From contig JAAROD010000087.1 in the NCBI GenBank assembly GCA_012274445.1, positions 620,001-684,000 of the forward strand: a stretch of 64,000 bases of DNA, in the 5' to 3' direction. Under the pieces are notes generated by a model. It was not told the origin of the DNA, made no database searches, and worked only from the letters and a program-made list of their open reading frames with translations. Both the position numbers and the translations under genes were made by a program. This document shows, in pieces, positions 1 to 10,771 of this stretch; position 1 is the first letter of the stretch; each line of letters begins with the position of its first letter. Source of the DNA: Sclerotiophoma versabilis (taxonomy: Eukaryota; Ascomycota; Dothideomycetes; Pleosporales; Didymellaceae).

Positions 1-1445
1 TATCACGTCGCCAGCTGCTGAGGATAGCAGATGGTGGCCCGGAGCGTGAGGCACCTGTGGTAAGACTTGAAGGCTGTGCGTCTTTGGATTCAGACCGATT
101 GGAGGTCATTGATCCGGAGTGGGGCTGCTCTTCGAAGCTTCTTCGGCCGCTCGAACTACCATCGTCGGAACTGGCTGCAGTTCTGGTCTCTCGAACCTTG
201 TGTATAGCCGTATTTTCTGTTTGAGCAGAGTCGAGGAACTTGACCTTGGGTTCGACTGGTGTTGGCGGATTAATTGTTGCGCTCTTCGAAGTCGAACCTG
301 GCATGATGGTGTAGCGCGTCCGATGTGAAGTAGATAAAAACTTGAAAGCGTTCTCATCCTCCGGTCGTACGAGTGGAATCTGGAGCTTGCTTCGATCGTC
401 ATCGTATATCATCAATTGGTTGGTAGAAAAGAGCACGTCGGCATTATGCGCTCGAAGAAGGTCGCTACCAATGAGGACTTGGATAGCATTAGGCCTGGAC
501 TTGTCGTACTCATCGACTACAGTAAAGTCAACGGTGATTGAGGGAAGCTGAGGGACAGGACTGTCAGACTGAGCGGATGTCGAGACAGGCACAGCTTCCG
601 GGAGATACACCGTCAGCTTGATCTTCCTCGTGCCAACATCGTTCTGAGTGATTTGGTCCTGAAATCCGAGGTGATCAATGAGATGCAAATCTAGATAAGA
701 CGCATGCGAGCCGGTACAGATAGCGGCATACAGTAGGGTATCGTGCTTGAAATTAGTGTTGAGCCAGCAACGTATAATGGAAGGAACAGAGCCGAGTATG
801 AACAGACCAGGTGCCAGACCTGGAATTTCTACTGGTGTTGTGGGACCACCATAACTTGTGAGGCTGTTAGCCCGCCCTGATGTGACTGAATGAACAGACT
901 GGCCCGCTGAGCTCTGTCTTCCGTCTGACTTGTGGGAATAGCTGCGTTCACTCAAAGCATGTCCGCCAAGACTACTGCCAGAGCGGGGCAAGAGCTCCAG
1001 TGATGTTCGTGATGCGTGTGCCCAGTGTCCATGGTTCGCTGTTTCGTCAAAGCGAACGCTATTGGCGCGTGATGTCGTCCCTACTCGTCGAGGCTCATCG
1101 TCGGCATCAAGCTGGAGATTACCGATGAGGTTGCTAGACTGATCATCATCGAAATTGGAGAAATGCTCGGCTGTGGGCTGCTGTAGAGGAACTGACATTG
1201 TATCAGCAGGAAACCAAGAGGTTGAGCGCACATGCCGCACCTTGCTGCGGGGTACCGCCGAGTACAGAGGGGAACGGTGAGGATGTTCCCCAGACGTTCT
1301 TCAGGCGGGAATCATCGTCCTGTTTGCGTTCTAAGCGGGCGACGCGATCTGACAGCTCAGCTTGGGCTTGTTGCACCCGCAGCATCTCGCTTTGGACCCG
1401 CCAGAAGTCGTCGCGAGGCTGGAACGCTACACTTTCCGGATCCAT
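1..1445 (-). CDS. Retropepsin-like fold protein, 3' end beyond window (often annotated 'ubiquitin hydrolase 19')
   Basis: Partial gene running off the left edge. Exon 1 is 1445-1241, an intron lies at 1240-1192 (49 bp, branch TGCTGATAC, acceptor TGTCAG), and exon 2 runs from 1191 with no stop to base 1, giving about 465 visible residues. The N-terminus has a short coiled coil (LSDRVARLERKQ), then a Ser-rich stretch. Around plus 440-830 the protein has the outline of a retropepsin: CTGSHASYLDL resembles the DTGA-S strand, and VLIGSDLLRAHNADV resembles the LGMDWL strand. The catalytic Asp position holds Cys, so protease activity is unlikely. From memory, close fungal relatives carry the name ubiquitin carboxyl-terminal hydrolase 19, but no USP Cys/His boxes are visible here. 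The start at 1445 is the first in-frame ATG before the coiled coil. Reality of the gene is sure; the function is not. Confidence 0.8.
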
Positions 1446-1731
1446 TCCCTACAGCCTCTCATCCCTTGGTGGGGGCGTTCAACTGAAGAGACCTCTACTA
1501 CCGCCACAACTCCCCTACCAGCTGATTCCCCACCCTGTGATCGACAGCTCCACCACTTCCACCTCCTCTAAAGCTCATTCGATGTTGTCCTCCCTGTTGT
1601 ACCGTTGTTCGCAGTTCGAGGTTTCCGTAGTGGTGGTTCGAAAGGAGGGGCCGTAGGTGAAGATCGAGAAACAAAAAGTTGCGCTTGTGTGGTATACAGA
1701 TGAGAACCGGTCGGTGCTGCAAGCTATGCAG

Positions 1732-1774
1732 AGAGAGGGTGTGTGTGTGATTGTGTGTGCGTGTGTGCGCGCGC
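1732..1774. repeat. GT-rich microsatellite
   Basis: Imperfect (GT)n tract flanked by GA and GC dinucleotides, in the 685-bp gap 1446-2130. That gap is otherwise the 5' flank of the left-edge gene and the 3' flank of the esterase; I see nothing else in it. Confidence 0.8.
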
Positions 1775-2130
1775 TGCAAGATCGGGTCGTGGATCTGGAA
1801 TCAAACAAGATCACTTAGAACTCGAGAGGTGTCGGGTCTACTGAGGGGCAATTGCGCTTGCACCAGAGATTGTGGTTCCCTTCGTTGGACTCGTAATTCT
1901 GGTGGTGTTTTATGAGTAGCTGGAAAGACTGAGGCCGCGAATTGTTGTAGCAAGTCTGTAGATCGTTGTTTGGTGCTGTCTGTTCTTGAGGTTCGAAGTG
2001 GGGCGGGGCTAAGGTTATCGCCGACATCATGATCACGTTAACTGTGAGTTCGTTGTAGCTTTGAAGCCAAATATGCTCTATTGGTCTACTTTCTATCTGG
2101 TTAAATTCTAGATGATATAAGATGAGACTA

Positions 2131-3237
2131 TCATGGCGAGGTCTTCGGTGATGTCCAGGCTTCCCACGCTGCAGCATCGTTCCACCCTGGCAACACCGTA
2201 GGAAGTTTGTCTGCTACCTGATCGGGCCACACCTCAGCGATGAGCTTTATCATCTCCTGATACAGGATCTCATATCCTGCAGGTTGGAAGTGAAGACCTG
2301 GATGTTTAGTCAGTACAAGGACCTTCCAGAGCTCTTCGGTCACGAATGCGTACCGTCGTACATCAACTCGACCAAGGCATCGTTCTGCACGGTCTCCAGC
2401 GAGCCTGGGAGGAGGTCTCCAACTTTCCATGCATCGATTTGGAAATCGGTCTTTGCCATAAAGGCTTTCCACAAATTGACAACGGGTAGGTTGAGTTTTG
2501 CACCTAGTTCAACAACGGCATCGGCATACTGTTTAGTGGTTGCTGCCGTCCTTGAAACTGAAGTATACCCGCTCTCTTGGTCTCTGGGCCACCAGAGATG
2601 CTCATTGATAGGCGGGGGAGCGATCAAGATTATACGAGGATTGTGGGCTAAGATCTGCGGGTGTGTGGCGATCTTCTCCAAATTCGCCTTGTACTCGTCC
2701 AGAGGGATATGCTGTTTGTTCGGAGCGGTCGGAAGTGAGGCATCATTGGCACCGAAGAAGATGGTCTGAAGTTGTCAGTCAACGATTGGCGAATTGTGGA
2801 CTGCTTGTCGTACCAAGAAGCGGATCTTGGCCTGCTCCGGAGAAGGAATGATACTGGGCAGCACGCTGAGTGCCTGGCGAGTGTTGTAGCCGCTTCAGAA
2901 TGTCAGCCCTCACGTGTTGAAGTCTTGTTCCCAGAGACGTACCTAAAGCCGCGATTGACTACATCGAGCCGCCTTATATAGTCTGGCACAGTCAGCATGC
3001 AGGATCTTGCAGATAAGCCTCAAAGCTGCCGGAGAAATTTGGGAACATTGTCAATGTGCCGAAGATGTCACCGCGTACCGGCCTGGAGTGCTGCAGAGAA
3101 GGCAAATCCTCTCTGTTGATTGAAAGAGTCCTGGGTGATTGAGTCACCGAACAGGAAGAATTGTTCGTATATAGCTGGCTACGAAAAGCGTAAGATACAT
3201 CTTGTTGCCGTCCGACACAAGACCGGCCACTCACCAT
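2131..3237 (-). CDS. IAH1: Isoamyl-acetate-hydrolysing esterase, SGNH/GDSL family
   Basis: Cytosolic acetate-ester hydrolase of the yeast Iah1 type. Six exons: 3237-3235, 3178-3079, 2982-2943, 2892-2814, 2765-2354, 2297-2131 (introns 56, 96, 50, 48, 56 bp), summing to 267 codons or 266 residues; yeast Iah1 is 238. Splicing restores every family block: FGDSITQ with the nucleophile Ser near residue 12, NRGFSGYNTRQ (block II), FFGANDA (block III) and DGLHFQPAGY (catalytic Asp and His). The first coding exon is only the ATG, directly followed by a GTGAGT donor and joined to CCAGCTATATAC. A different acceptor 4 bases further on (CCAG) would instead join a 102-codon upstream reading frame with a hydrophobic segment, so the start is the least certain part. 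The product family is certain; the native substrate is inferred. Confidence 0.9.
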
Positions 3238-4016
3238 GTCGATTGGTTTTATAATCCGATGCAGAATCTCTCGGCGTCGTCAAAGGTACCACAAGGGCGA
3301 CTCGGTTTGGGAAAGTGTCGGTTACTCCCTCTGTCCGTCTGAGGCTACTCTTGAACTTTTGGTATGCTTGGAGCACAGTGCAAGGGATCGACGTTAGGTA
3401 TAAAGTTCCTGGTAGTAGCAGACAGGCAAACACCAGACGAACAGGACAACGGCTTGCCTTCTTCGGCTCATTTGCCCCGGCGCCGTACACGGCAGACGAG
3501 GTCTGGTAGTGGGGGTGTACTTGAAGGACCCTCACTGTCATTGGTTGTTCACTTTAAACGCACCTTGCTGTCTTTGGTGTTAAACCCTGCCCGTTGGACC
3601 CTGAAACCATGACGAAAGACCGCGTGCTTCGAGATCACACGCGCTTACCGCTGAGACAAGACGGCATTGCAAGCCTCGGCGGAGAGCAATAAGAAAGAAT
3701 CCTGCGCGTGTTTCATGATGTGTATTAGTGCACGGCGAGCTAGGATGATGGAGATTGCCATGAGCAAAAGGATAGCCCATGGATAACGCGTGGTGATCGC
3801 CGTGTTGGAAACAGAAATGCAGCCGAGAGTGGCTCCGCGGCTCCCAAAGTTGCGAGCTGTGGGGACGAGTGCCCAGCTTGGGGACCCTCCACGACACCGC
3901 CCTCTCCTTCAGATGACCTCGTAGCTGCCTTGAGACGGCGATATGTCTCTGAGCGCCCCCGCCATAACAAATAGTCTCCCTGTACTTGCTCGCTCGCTCA
4001 TACACCATCGCCCATC
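3238..4016. promoter_or_regulatory. Divergent intergenic region, esterase / CLC
   Basis: 779 bp between two start codons pointing apart. It should hold both promoters. No TATA box stands out near either ATG. On the minus strand 3541-3235 is open and could be a 5' extension of the esterase gene. Confidence 0.5.
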
Positions 4017-6931
4017 ATGCCCAAGTCGATGAGGTCCTACAATAGTGTCGAGGACTATCATGCCGCACACAACGATAACGACAGCGATGCCGCCGAACAG
4101 CGCGAACGCGGCGACACAATCAGCAGCACGACGCCTACGTCGCCGGTTGCTTACCGCCAGCGCCCAGTGCGAGGCTCTGACACGGACCTGACCAGAAGCG
4201 GTTTGTCCGAGCGCTCGGCCTTGCTGGGACATGCACACAGCTCGAGATCGTACATGAGCGTGCCCGGCAGCATGCCCGGCACTCCTCGCCCAGGCACGAA
4301 GCGGCACAACAGCGGGCTGCCTACAGGCACGCGCATGAAGAGCAGGTCGGGTTCCTTCACTCACTCCTTTAGTCAGCGGCTGGTGAATGCCTTGGGCGAG
4401 CGCAGGGCGGGGCTGGACGAGAGCACCCAGTCGGCCAAGACCACGCTGTGGCAAGACAACCGAGTCTGGTACGATCAGTTTACATCGACCGACTGGGTGC
4501 ACGACAACATCGCCGATGCATATCGCGTCAAGGCACTCAGAAGTCGGAAAGACATCAGAGGGCGTCTGGCAGCGTGGTTTGACGGTGCACAGGGCTGGGT
4601 CCTTGTGGCCATTATCGGTGTGCTCACTGCTATATGCGCCTACTTTGTCAACACTACCGAAAGCACCATCTTCGACCTGAAGCAGGGCTACTGTACGAAG
4701 AAGTGGAGCTACGGCCGCAAGACTTGCTGCAATGGCGCTTCCACATGCGACGACTGGGTACATTGGTCCAAGGTCTTCCGTACTGACAGACTTGACGTCG
4801 TGCAAACACAGTTCGGCTTCTATGTCCTCTCGGTTGTTTTGCTGTCTATGGCATCATGCCTGCTGACGCTTACGACCAAGACTGTCATTCCCTCAGCTAT
4901 CTCGCTCTCCACGCTCGACGAAAACCTGGGAGCAGAAGACCTCCGAAACTCACGTCATCAGGAAGACGGGGATCACAAGCGAAGTACAAGCCCCCAGACG
5001 CAGATCAACGAAGCCCAACTTCGACCACCAATGGTCTACTACTCTGCTGCTGGCAGTGGAGTCGCAGAGGTCAAGGTCATATTGAGCGGTTTCGTTCTTC
5101 ACGGATACCTTGGATTGCGCACGTTGATCATCAAGACCATCGCTCTCATACTGAGTGTTGCATCTGGCCTGAGTCTTGGCAAGGAAGGACCGGTGAGTGC
5201 ACAACATCAATCAGATCGGGACGTCCGCTAACAATACCTCTAAAGTACGTCCATATCGCCACATGTATTGGCAACATTGCATGCCGTATCTTCTCGAAAT
5301 ACAGCGATAACGACGGAAAGCGCAGGGAGATCCTGAGTGCTAGTGCTGCAAGCGGTGTAGCTGTTGCCTTCGGAGCCCCAATCGGTGGTGTGCTGTTCAG
5401 CCTGGAGGAAGTGAGCTACTACTTCCCCTCGAAGACGTTGTTCAGGACGTTTTTCTGCTGCATTGTAAGTTGCCTGTCCGCAGGATATGTCCTTCGCTGA
5501 CACCAGTAGGCTGCTGCACTGTCGCTCAAATTTCTGGATCCTTACGGCACCAAGAAGATTGTACTGTTCGAAGTTCGTTACCACCTTGACTGGAAGTTTT
5601 TCGAGCTCGCCACATTCGTCTTTACCGGTTGTTTTGGCGGTGTCCTTGGCGCTTTATTCATCAAAGCTTCACGCATCTGGGCTCGGACGTTTCGACGCAT
5701 CCCAGTCATCAAGAAGCATCCTCTTCTGGAAGTAGCTCTTGTAGCGCTTGTCACTGGCCTCATCAGCTTCTGGAACCGCTACACTAAGCTTCCGGTTACC
5801 GAGCTGCTTTTCGAGCTGGCCAGCCCCTGCGACACGTATACTGACTCTGGAGACGGCTTATGTCCGACAAAAGAACACATCCCCTCAGTGCTTTGGGTTC
5901 TGTTCCTTGCGTTCATTATCAAAGCTGGTCTCACCGTGATCACTTTTGGCATCAAAGTGCCTGCTGGTATCTACGTACCTTCCATGGTCGTTGGTGGTTT
6001 AGCCGGACGCTTCATTGGTCACTCTGTTCAGCTTTTTGCGCTCCGCTTCAATGACTTGGGTGTGTTTGGCGAATGCAAGCCCGAGGGACCGCCTGGATCA
6101 TGCGTCGTCCCAGGTGTGTACGCCCTAGTTGCAGCCGGCGCAACGATGACAGGTGTCACTCGATTGACGATTACGCTCGCCGTCATTCTCTTTGAACTGA
6201 CCGGCAGCCTCGACCACGTCCTCCCTTTCTCACTCGGTATCCTAGTTGCGAAATGGACCGCCGATGCTATCGAACCTCTCAGTATTTACGATCTCCTTAC
6301 AGACATGAACTCCTATCCCTTCCTTGACAACAAAATCCGCCCCATCTTTACATCGGAGCTCGGTGACATTACACCACGCCTACGACCAGACCGCATCATT
6401 GACATCTCCGAGGATTCTCTCATACCCGCGACCGAGTTACGCGTCATGCAACAACTGCTCCAGATGGCCGGTGAGCTCGATGGCGGTGTACCAATCGTCA
6501 AAGACGGTGTGTTGGTCGGCCTGATCCCCGCGCCTGACCTTGAATTTGCTCTTGACAGACTCGACAACGAAGAGAACACACTCTGTTTGATGTCACCGCA
6601 AGTCGACTGGGCAGCTGGTCGAGAGCCTCAAGCGTCAAGTGATGACGGCGACAATCCTCAACACGATCCTAGTGACTTCACACCGTACATTGATCCTGCG
6701 CCTATCGCGCTCGACGTGCACTCACCCATGGACCTGGTGTACGAGTGTTTTGTCAAGTTAGGATTGAGGTACATTTGTGTTCTCAGAGACGGCAAGTATG
6801 CCGGTATGGTAAGTTTTTTCTCGCAAACCCTACCCTGCTGTTACTAACAGAATCTGCAGATCCATAAGAAGACTTTTGTCAAGTACATGAAGGAGCTCGA
6901 GATTGAGGAGAAGAAGCACCACGACACCTAA
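4017..6931 (+). CDS. CLC-family chloride/proton exchanger (Gef1/CLC-5 type) with CBS domains
   Basis: Endomembrane CLC antiporter expected to acidify Golgi/endosome/vacuole lumen. Exons 4017-5192, 5246-5464, 5510-6808 and 6860-6931 (introns 53, 45, 51 bp; branches GCTAAC, GCTGAC, ACTAAC) give 922 codons, 921 aa. A long polar N-terminus (about 190 aa) precedes the first membrane helix. Ion-path motifs are visible: GSGVAEVK, GKEGPYVH with gating Glu390, LEEVSYYF with the proton glutamate Glu447, and GIKVPAGIYVP. Intracellular C-terminal CBS repeats follow (about 700-790 and 860-915). Both glutamates needed for 2Cl-/H+ exchange are present, so it should be a coupled exchanger, unlike the second CLC gene at 46415-49430. 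The Pro of the usual GSGIP motif is replaced (GSGVA). Compartment and orthology to yeast Gef1 are inferred. Confidence 0.95.
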
Positions 6932-7828
6932 GACAGCAAGACCGCAGTAGTGACGCAAATTGTTTTTTTATGTAGGATTTGGTTGCACAGTCCCGGCGGG
7001 ATTCTCTCGTTTTGTAGCATGCATGTACACGATATCCATTACTCCGATGCATCAATGGGGCGTTCGAGAAATGGCGCATAGGCAAGATTTGACGATGAGT
7101 TAGATGAACGAGGGCATTATACACTGCTAAATACAAAACACATATTTTCTTTCTTCACCTATATCTACGCATTCAAAACCACCAAAGATTATTTACACAG
7201 CACAACGTAAGTGCTCTTCTTCTCTTACCATATACGTGACATTGAATTTTTTTTTTTTTTTTTTTAAATCATCTTCTATTTCAGAGTTCAACATGTGTTA
7301 TATTTTTTCCAATTTTTTCCCAACGTTGTTTTGATCGCTATGGATCACTCTCTTCAGCCAAAGCAATTCACTCTCTTCAGGCAACACACTGATTTCCCAG
7401 CCAATACACTGATTTCCCAGCCAATACACTGATTTCCCAGCCAATACACTGGTTTCCCATGGGGAACAGCGTCAAAGCCTACGTCTGGCATTCCGACTTG
7501 CAACTGTACGCACGCGGCCCATGACAACAGTGCACAGGATTCGCCTGCATGCTCATTGCACTACTGGCGGTTTGCCTACCTGGCCTTATTCGGGTGGGGC
7601 GTAGATGGTTCTGGCTTTACTTCATTTCACTTCACTTCACTTCGCTCCACTAACGTCTAGCGGGTCCGGACTCTTCTTCTCGCTCCACCTCAAGCTTTTT
7701 GCTTCCCGTCTTGATTTCCCCAACGGTGACACTGGTAATGATGGGCCTGGTGAAGTGCTTGATCGGCTTGGGTTGCTGATCTATTCGTAGTGGCTTTCTG
7801 ATCTTGGCTGGCGTCTTCAGTACGCGCT
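6932..7828. promoter_or_regulatory. Intergenic: CLC 3' flank and SET-gene promoter
   Basis: 897 bp between two plus-strand genes. Contains a T run near 7247-7265, the four-unit tandem repeat at 7381-7460 and a TTCAC-rich stretch near 7620-7645. No further gene seen. Confidence 0.5.
7381..7460. repeat. Tandem 20-bp repeat x4 containing CCAAT
   Basis: Four head-to-tail 20-bp units of the form CCAATACACTGATTTCCCAG. Units two and three are identical; the first and last differ at three or fewer positions. Three units carry CCAAT. The array ends 369 bp before the ATG of the SET gene. Confidence 0.95.
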
Positions 7829-9429
7829 ATGCCGGACTTCTTGGCTGCTACGGCTGCGCCAGGAGCTGGTGAGGTTGATGCTAGTGGGCTGGCTATGGAT
7901 GGAGGCGAGCGCTGCGATGCAAATGTTGAGAATGCGGCAGCTGGACGGGGTGCAAAGGCGAGGAAGAGACGTGGGGAGAAGAAGCAGCGATCGAAGAAGG
8001 TTGAAGATTGTGCAGCTGATGATGAAGCGTCGACTACTGGTGGTGTCACCAAGCATGAGAGTGTCGGTGCTGGGTCTGACGAGTCTAATGACCTCCGCGC
8101 AGCGTCTCCGCCGTCAGAGACCAACACGGTCGTTACTGAACCGCTTCCTCAGTTCCAGTTCGGACGCGCACTACCGCAGCTTCCCACGGCGGTCTTTGTC
8201 GAAGTCCCTGTCTTAGCGCACTACGAGCTTTGCGAGCTGCCCAGCGCTGATGACGCGGACGACAACCAGGGCCTCTTTGCTACGCAGGTGATCCAGCGAG
8301 GCACGCGCGTCATCTCTGAACGCCCAATCCTCACCCTTACCGCTCCGGGCGATCATCTCCACGAGCTGATGCTAGCGTATCACAATCTGTCAAAAATCCA
8401 GCAGGAGCGCGTCTGGAATCTCAGACCTGCTGCTCCAGAGGCGTCCGAGCAGCTCCAGAACCTGCGGTTTCTCACTGACAGGCTGGCCATCGATCTTAAG
8501 AACATCATCCTCAAGCCTGAGGCGGCCAGGACCCAGCAAGAGCGGTCAGTCCTTGATGAAATGGTGCCGAAGCTGGAGAGGGCCATGAACGTCTGGCGGG
8601 TTGCGGCGCGCTGGCACGCAAACCGCTGCGCCATGACGGATCTCCCGGTGAACCAGCGAGGAAATCTTCCCACGGGCACGCCCATCACCGGCCTGTTCGT
8701 CGAGAGAGCGCATATCCGCCACTCGTGCGTGCCGAACTGCTTCGCCAGCTATGACGCCAACCGCGGCCGCATGAACGTCCACGTCACCCGCGACATTGCA
8801 GCAGGCGACGAGCTGACCCTGTCCGCCTTCGCCGACACCATGTACTACGCCAACGCCTCGGACCGCGCGCAAGAGCTAGCAGCCTGGGGCCTGGCCTGTA
8901 CCTGCGAAGCGTGCGACGCGCAGCACCCAGCGTTTGCGGTCCACGAGACAGCACGCCAGCGCGCGCACGCCCGCGTCGTACTGCTGAACGACATGCTGAC
9001 ACAGCTGGAGAAAGAGCATATGGAAGAGGTTTCGAGCCTTATTGCATTTCCATCTTCGTCTACCCCGCCGCTAACGAGACACAGGTCAACATCAACACCG
9101 CCCAGGACATTCTCCTTGCGCTGATCCGCGATCTGAAGGCCAGCGGTTGCGAGAGTGTTGAAGCCGTGCGCTGGCGCAATGTCCTCGTCGACCGCATTCT
9201 GCCCGCTCGTGCGCTCGTTGTACCACACAGCGAGAAGCTGGTTGCGTGGCAGGTGATCCTGATGCATGCGAGGGAGTGCGAGAGGATGGGCCTGATCTGC
9301 TATGGCGAAGACCGGGAGGAGTTCAGGGTGCTGCGGCAGACAAGGGAGGAGACGGAGGCGGTGATTTGTATGATGGAGGAAGCGGTTGGGAATGAGGCGG
9401 CTGCCGGAGACTTTCCTGATGAGCAGTGA
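7829..9429 (+). CDS. SET-domain protein (SMYD-like, without MYND finger)
   Basis: Putative protein-lysine methyltransferase. Exons 7829-9028 and 9085-9429 with a 56-bp intron (branch GCTAACG, acceptor CACAG); 515 codons, 514 aa. The first 100 residues are charged and low in complexity, with a Lys/Arg-rich patch (KARKRRGEKKQRSKK) that could be a nuclear signal. The SET core starts near residue 140 (NQGLFATQVIQRGTRVISERP), has the cofactor/substrate motif RHSCVPNC and GDELTLSAF, and ends with the post-SET Cys cluster CTCEAC. Two departures are visible: NHSC has become RHSC, and the usual ISY tyrosine is LSAF. Activity is therefore doubtful. The C-terminal 115 residues are helical, as in SMYD proteins. 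The target is unknown. Confidence 0.85.
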
Positions 9430-9536
9430 AGATATTTCCGAGGTGACGTGCGTGTGAAGATAAGTCGTAGGTGCGTCAGGGTTACTGCTTCTTTTTAAAC
9501 GACCGGCCACAGCTGAGTGCGCTTCTGTTCTATTCT

Positions 9537-10541
9537 TCACCGCCGTGCAGTCCATAGCTGGTCGATAATTTGGAACACGGCCGTGACGTCCTTGATGGTG
9601 TCTTCGTCAATCCGCGTTCCGAATCGGCGCTGCATCTTGTCAGGATGCCATCGCACTCTCTCTGCCTTGAGTAGAGCACCGGCGTCCTCCCTCCACAACG
9701 GCGAGGCGCGCAGAAAGCGCTCCATCTCCTGCTTGTCGACGTGCTTCGCCTTGCCAGAGAGGACGGGCCATGGAATGAGGTCCCTAACGTCAGTTTCCTC
9801 GTGCGGTTTCTCTGCGCTGCTCAAGGACGTCCATTTCGAGTTGTACACCTCCCAAGCGGCAGCCGCCTGCTTGGCTCTCTTCCTCTCCTCGCCCCTCTTC
9901 AGACTCTCTTCCATCTGCCTCCTGATCTGCTCGCGCTCCGTCTCCTCCCTCTGCACCTCCTCGTCATAGCCGGCGCGCTGCTTCTTCCGCTCCTGGCGCG
10001 CCCGCTCCCTCGCCTCGCGCTCCTCGACAACGTGCTGGTGGCTCTTCTCCCACATCTTGGTGCGCACAAACTCGGCATACTCGTCTTCGGTCATGCGCTC
10101 CAGTTTCCCGTCTGGGCCGGGCTTCTCGGTCGGATAGATGTTGATGGGCTGGCCGTACACGCCTTCCCAGTAGGCGGCGCCCTCGTCGTCGGCCAGGGCG
10201 TCGAAGAGCGATTCGCGGAAGACATCCTGGTCGTTGGAGTCGATGTCGTCGAAGAGCGATTCGCGGTGGCGGTGGTCTGGGTCGTAGTACGCGCCGTCGA
10301 CGGTGGATGTTGGATGGCGGTCTGGGCGGTGCTTGCGGCGGGACGAGTGGTGGCTGCGTCTGGAAGAGGACTCTTCGTCTGAGCGGCGGCGCTTGGCTGA
10401 CGGGTGTGTGCTGTCCTTGTCGTCGTCTGCGCGGTCGTGGCGCCGTTTGCGATGCGAGGACGAGGATTTGAAGTGGAAGCGGGAGGGTTTGGCGGTGCGG
10501 TAGGCGTCCGTCTTGGAGGCGTCGTCAGCCTGGTCCTCCAT
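9537..10541 (-). CDS. NFKBIL1-like nuclear protein with J-like HPD motif
   Basis: Single-exon gene, 334 aa. The N-terminus is basic and Ser/Arg-rich (an RS-like region to about residue 95), the middle is an acidic then Lys/Arg/Glu-rich coiled coil (about 150-250), and the C-terminus has RVRWHPDKMQRRFG followed by a helix ending QIIDQLWTARR. This tail resembles the C-terminal region of NF-kappa-B inhibitor-like 1 proteins and the HPD turn of J domains, though no complete J domain is present. In animals the family is linked to mRNA processing; in fungi the role is inferred. The reading frame is open up to 10778, but that stretch is the promoter and start of the divergent neighbour, so I choose the ATG at 10541. 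Its stop lies 107 bp from the SET gene stop, tail to tail. Confidence 0.8.
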   Translation of the reverse strand: MEDQADDASKTDAYRTAKPSRFHFKSSSSHRKRRHDRADDDKDSTHPSAKRRRSDEESSSRRSHHSSRRKHRPDRHPTSTVDGAYYDPDHRHRESLFDDIDSNDQDVFRESLFDALADDEGAAYWEGVYGQPINIYPTEKPGPDGKLERMTEDEYAEFVRTKMWEKSHQHVVEEREARERARQERKKQRAGYDEEVQREETEREQIRRQMEESLKRGEERKRAKQAAAAWEVYNSKWTSLSSAEKPHEETDVRDLIPWPVLSGKAKHVDKQEMERFLRASPLWREDAGALLKAERVRWHPDKMQRRFGTRIDEDTIKDVTAVFQIIDQLWTARR

Positions 10542-10771
10542 GGCGAGGACTAGGGCGCAGAGGTAGCCAGTTGTGCATGAGGAGCTAGCCGCGGCGAGAA
10601 TGTCGGACTGGCACAAGCAGCAGTACGGGTGTGGTTGTGGGCACGGCCTAGAGTATATACTAGTCGAAATCCGCGGAGCAAGCGATGATCTGACTGGAGC
10701 GGGATGGCCTTGGCGTGCACGCTGCATGCTCGCGCCGACGACAACCGCCAATCCTCCCCAACACCACTGCC
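10542..10771. promoter_or_regulatory. Short bidirectional promoter, 230 bp
   Basis: Only 230 bp separates the start codons of the divergent NFKBIL1-like and NSRP1-like genes, both probable RNA-processing factors. A TATATACTAG sequence lies near 10651-10660. Co-regulation is an inference from spacing. Confidence 0.5.
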
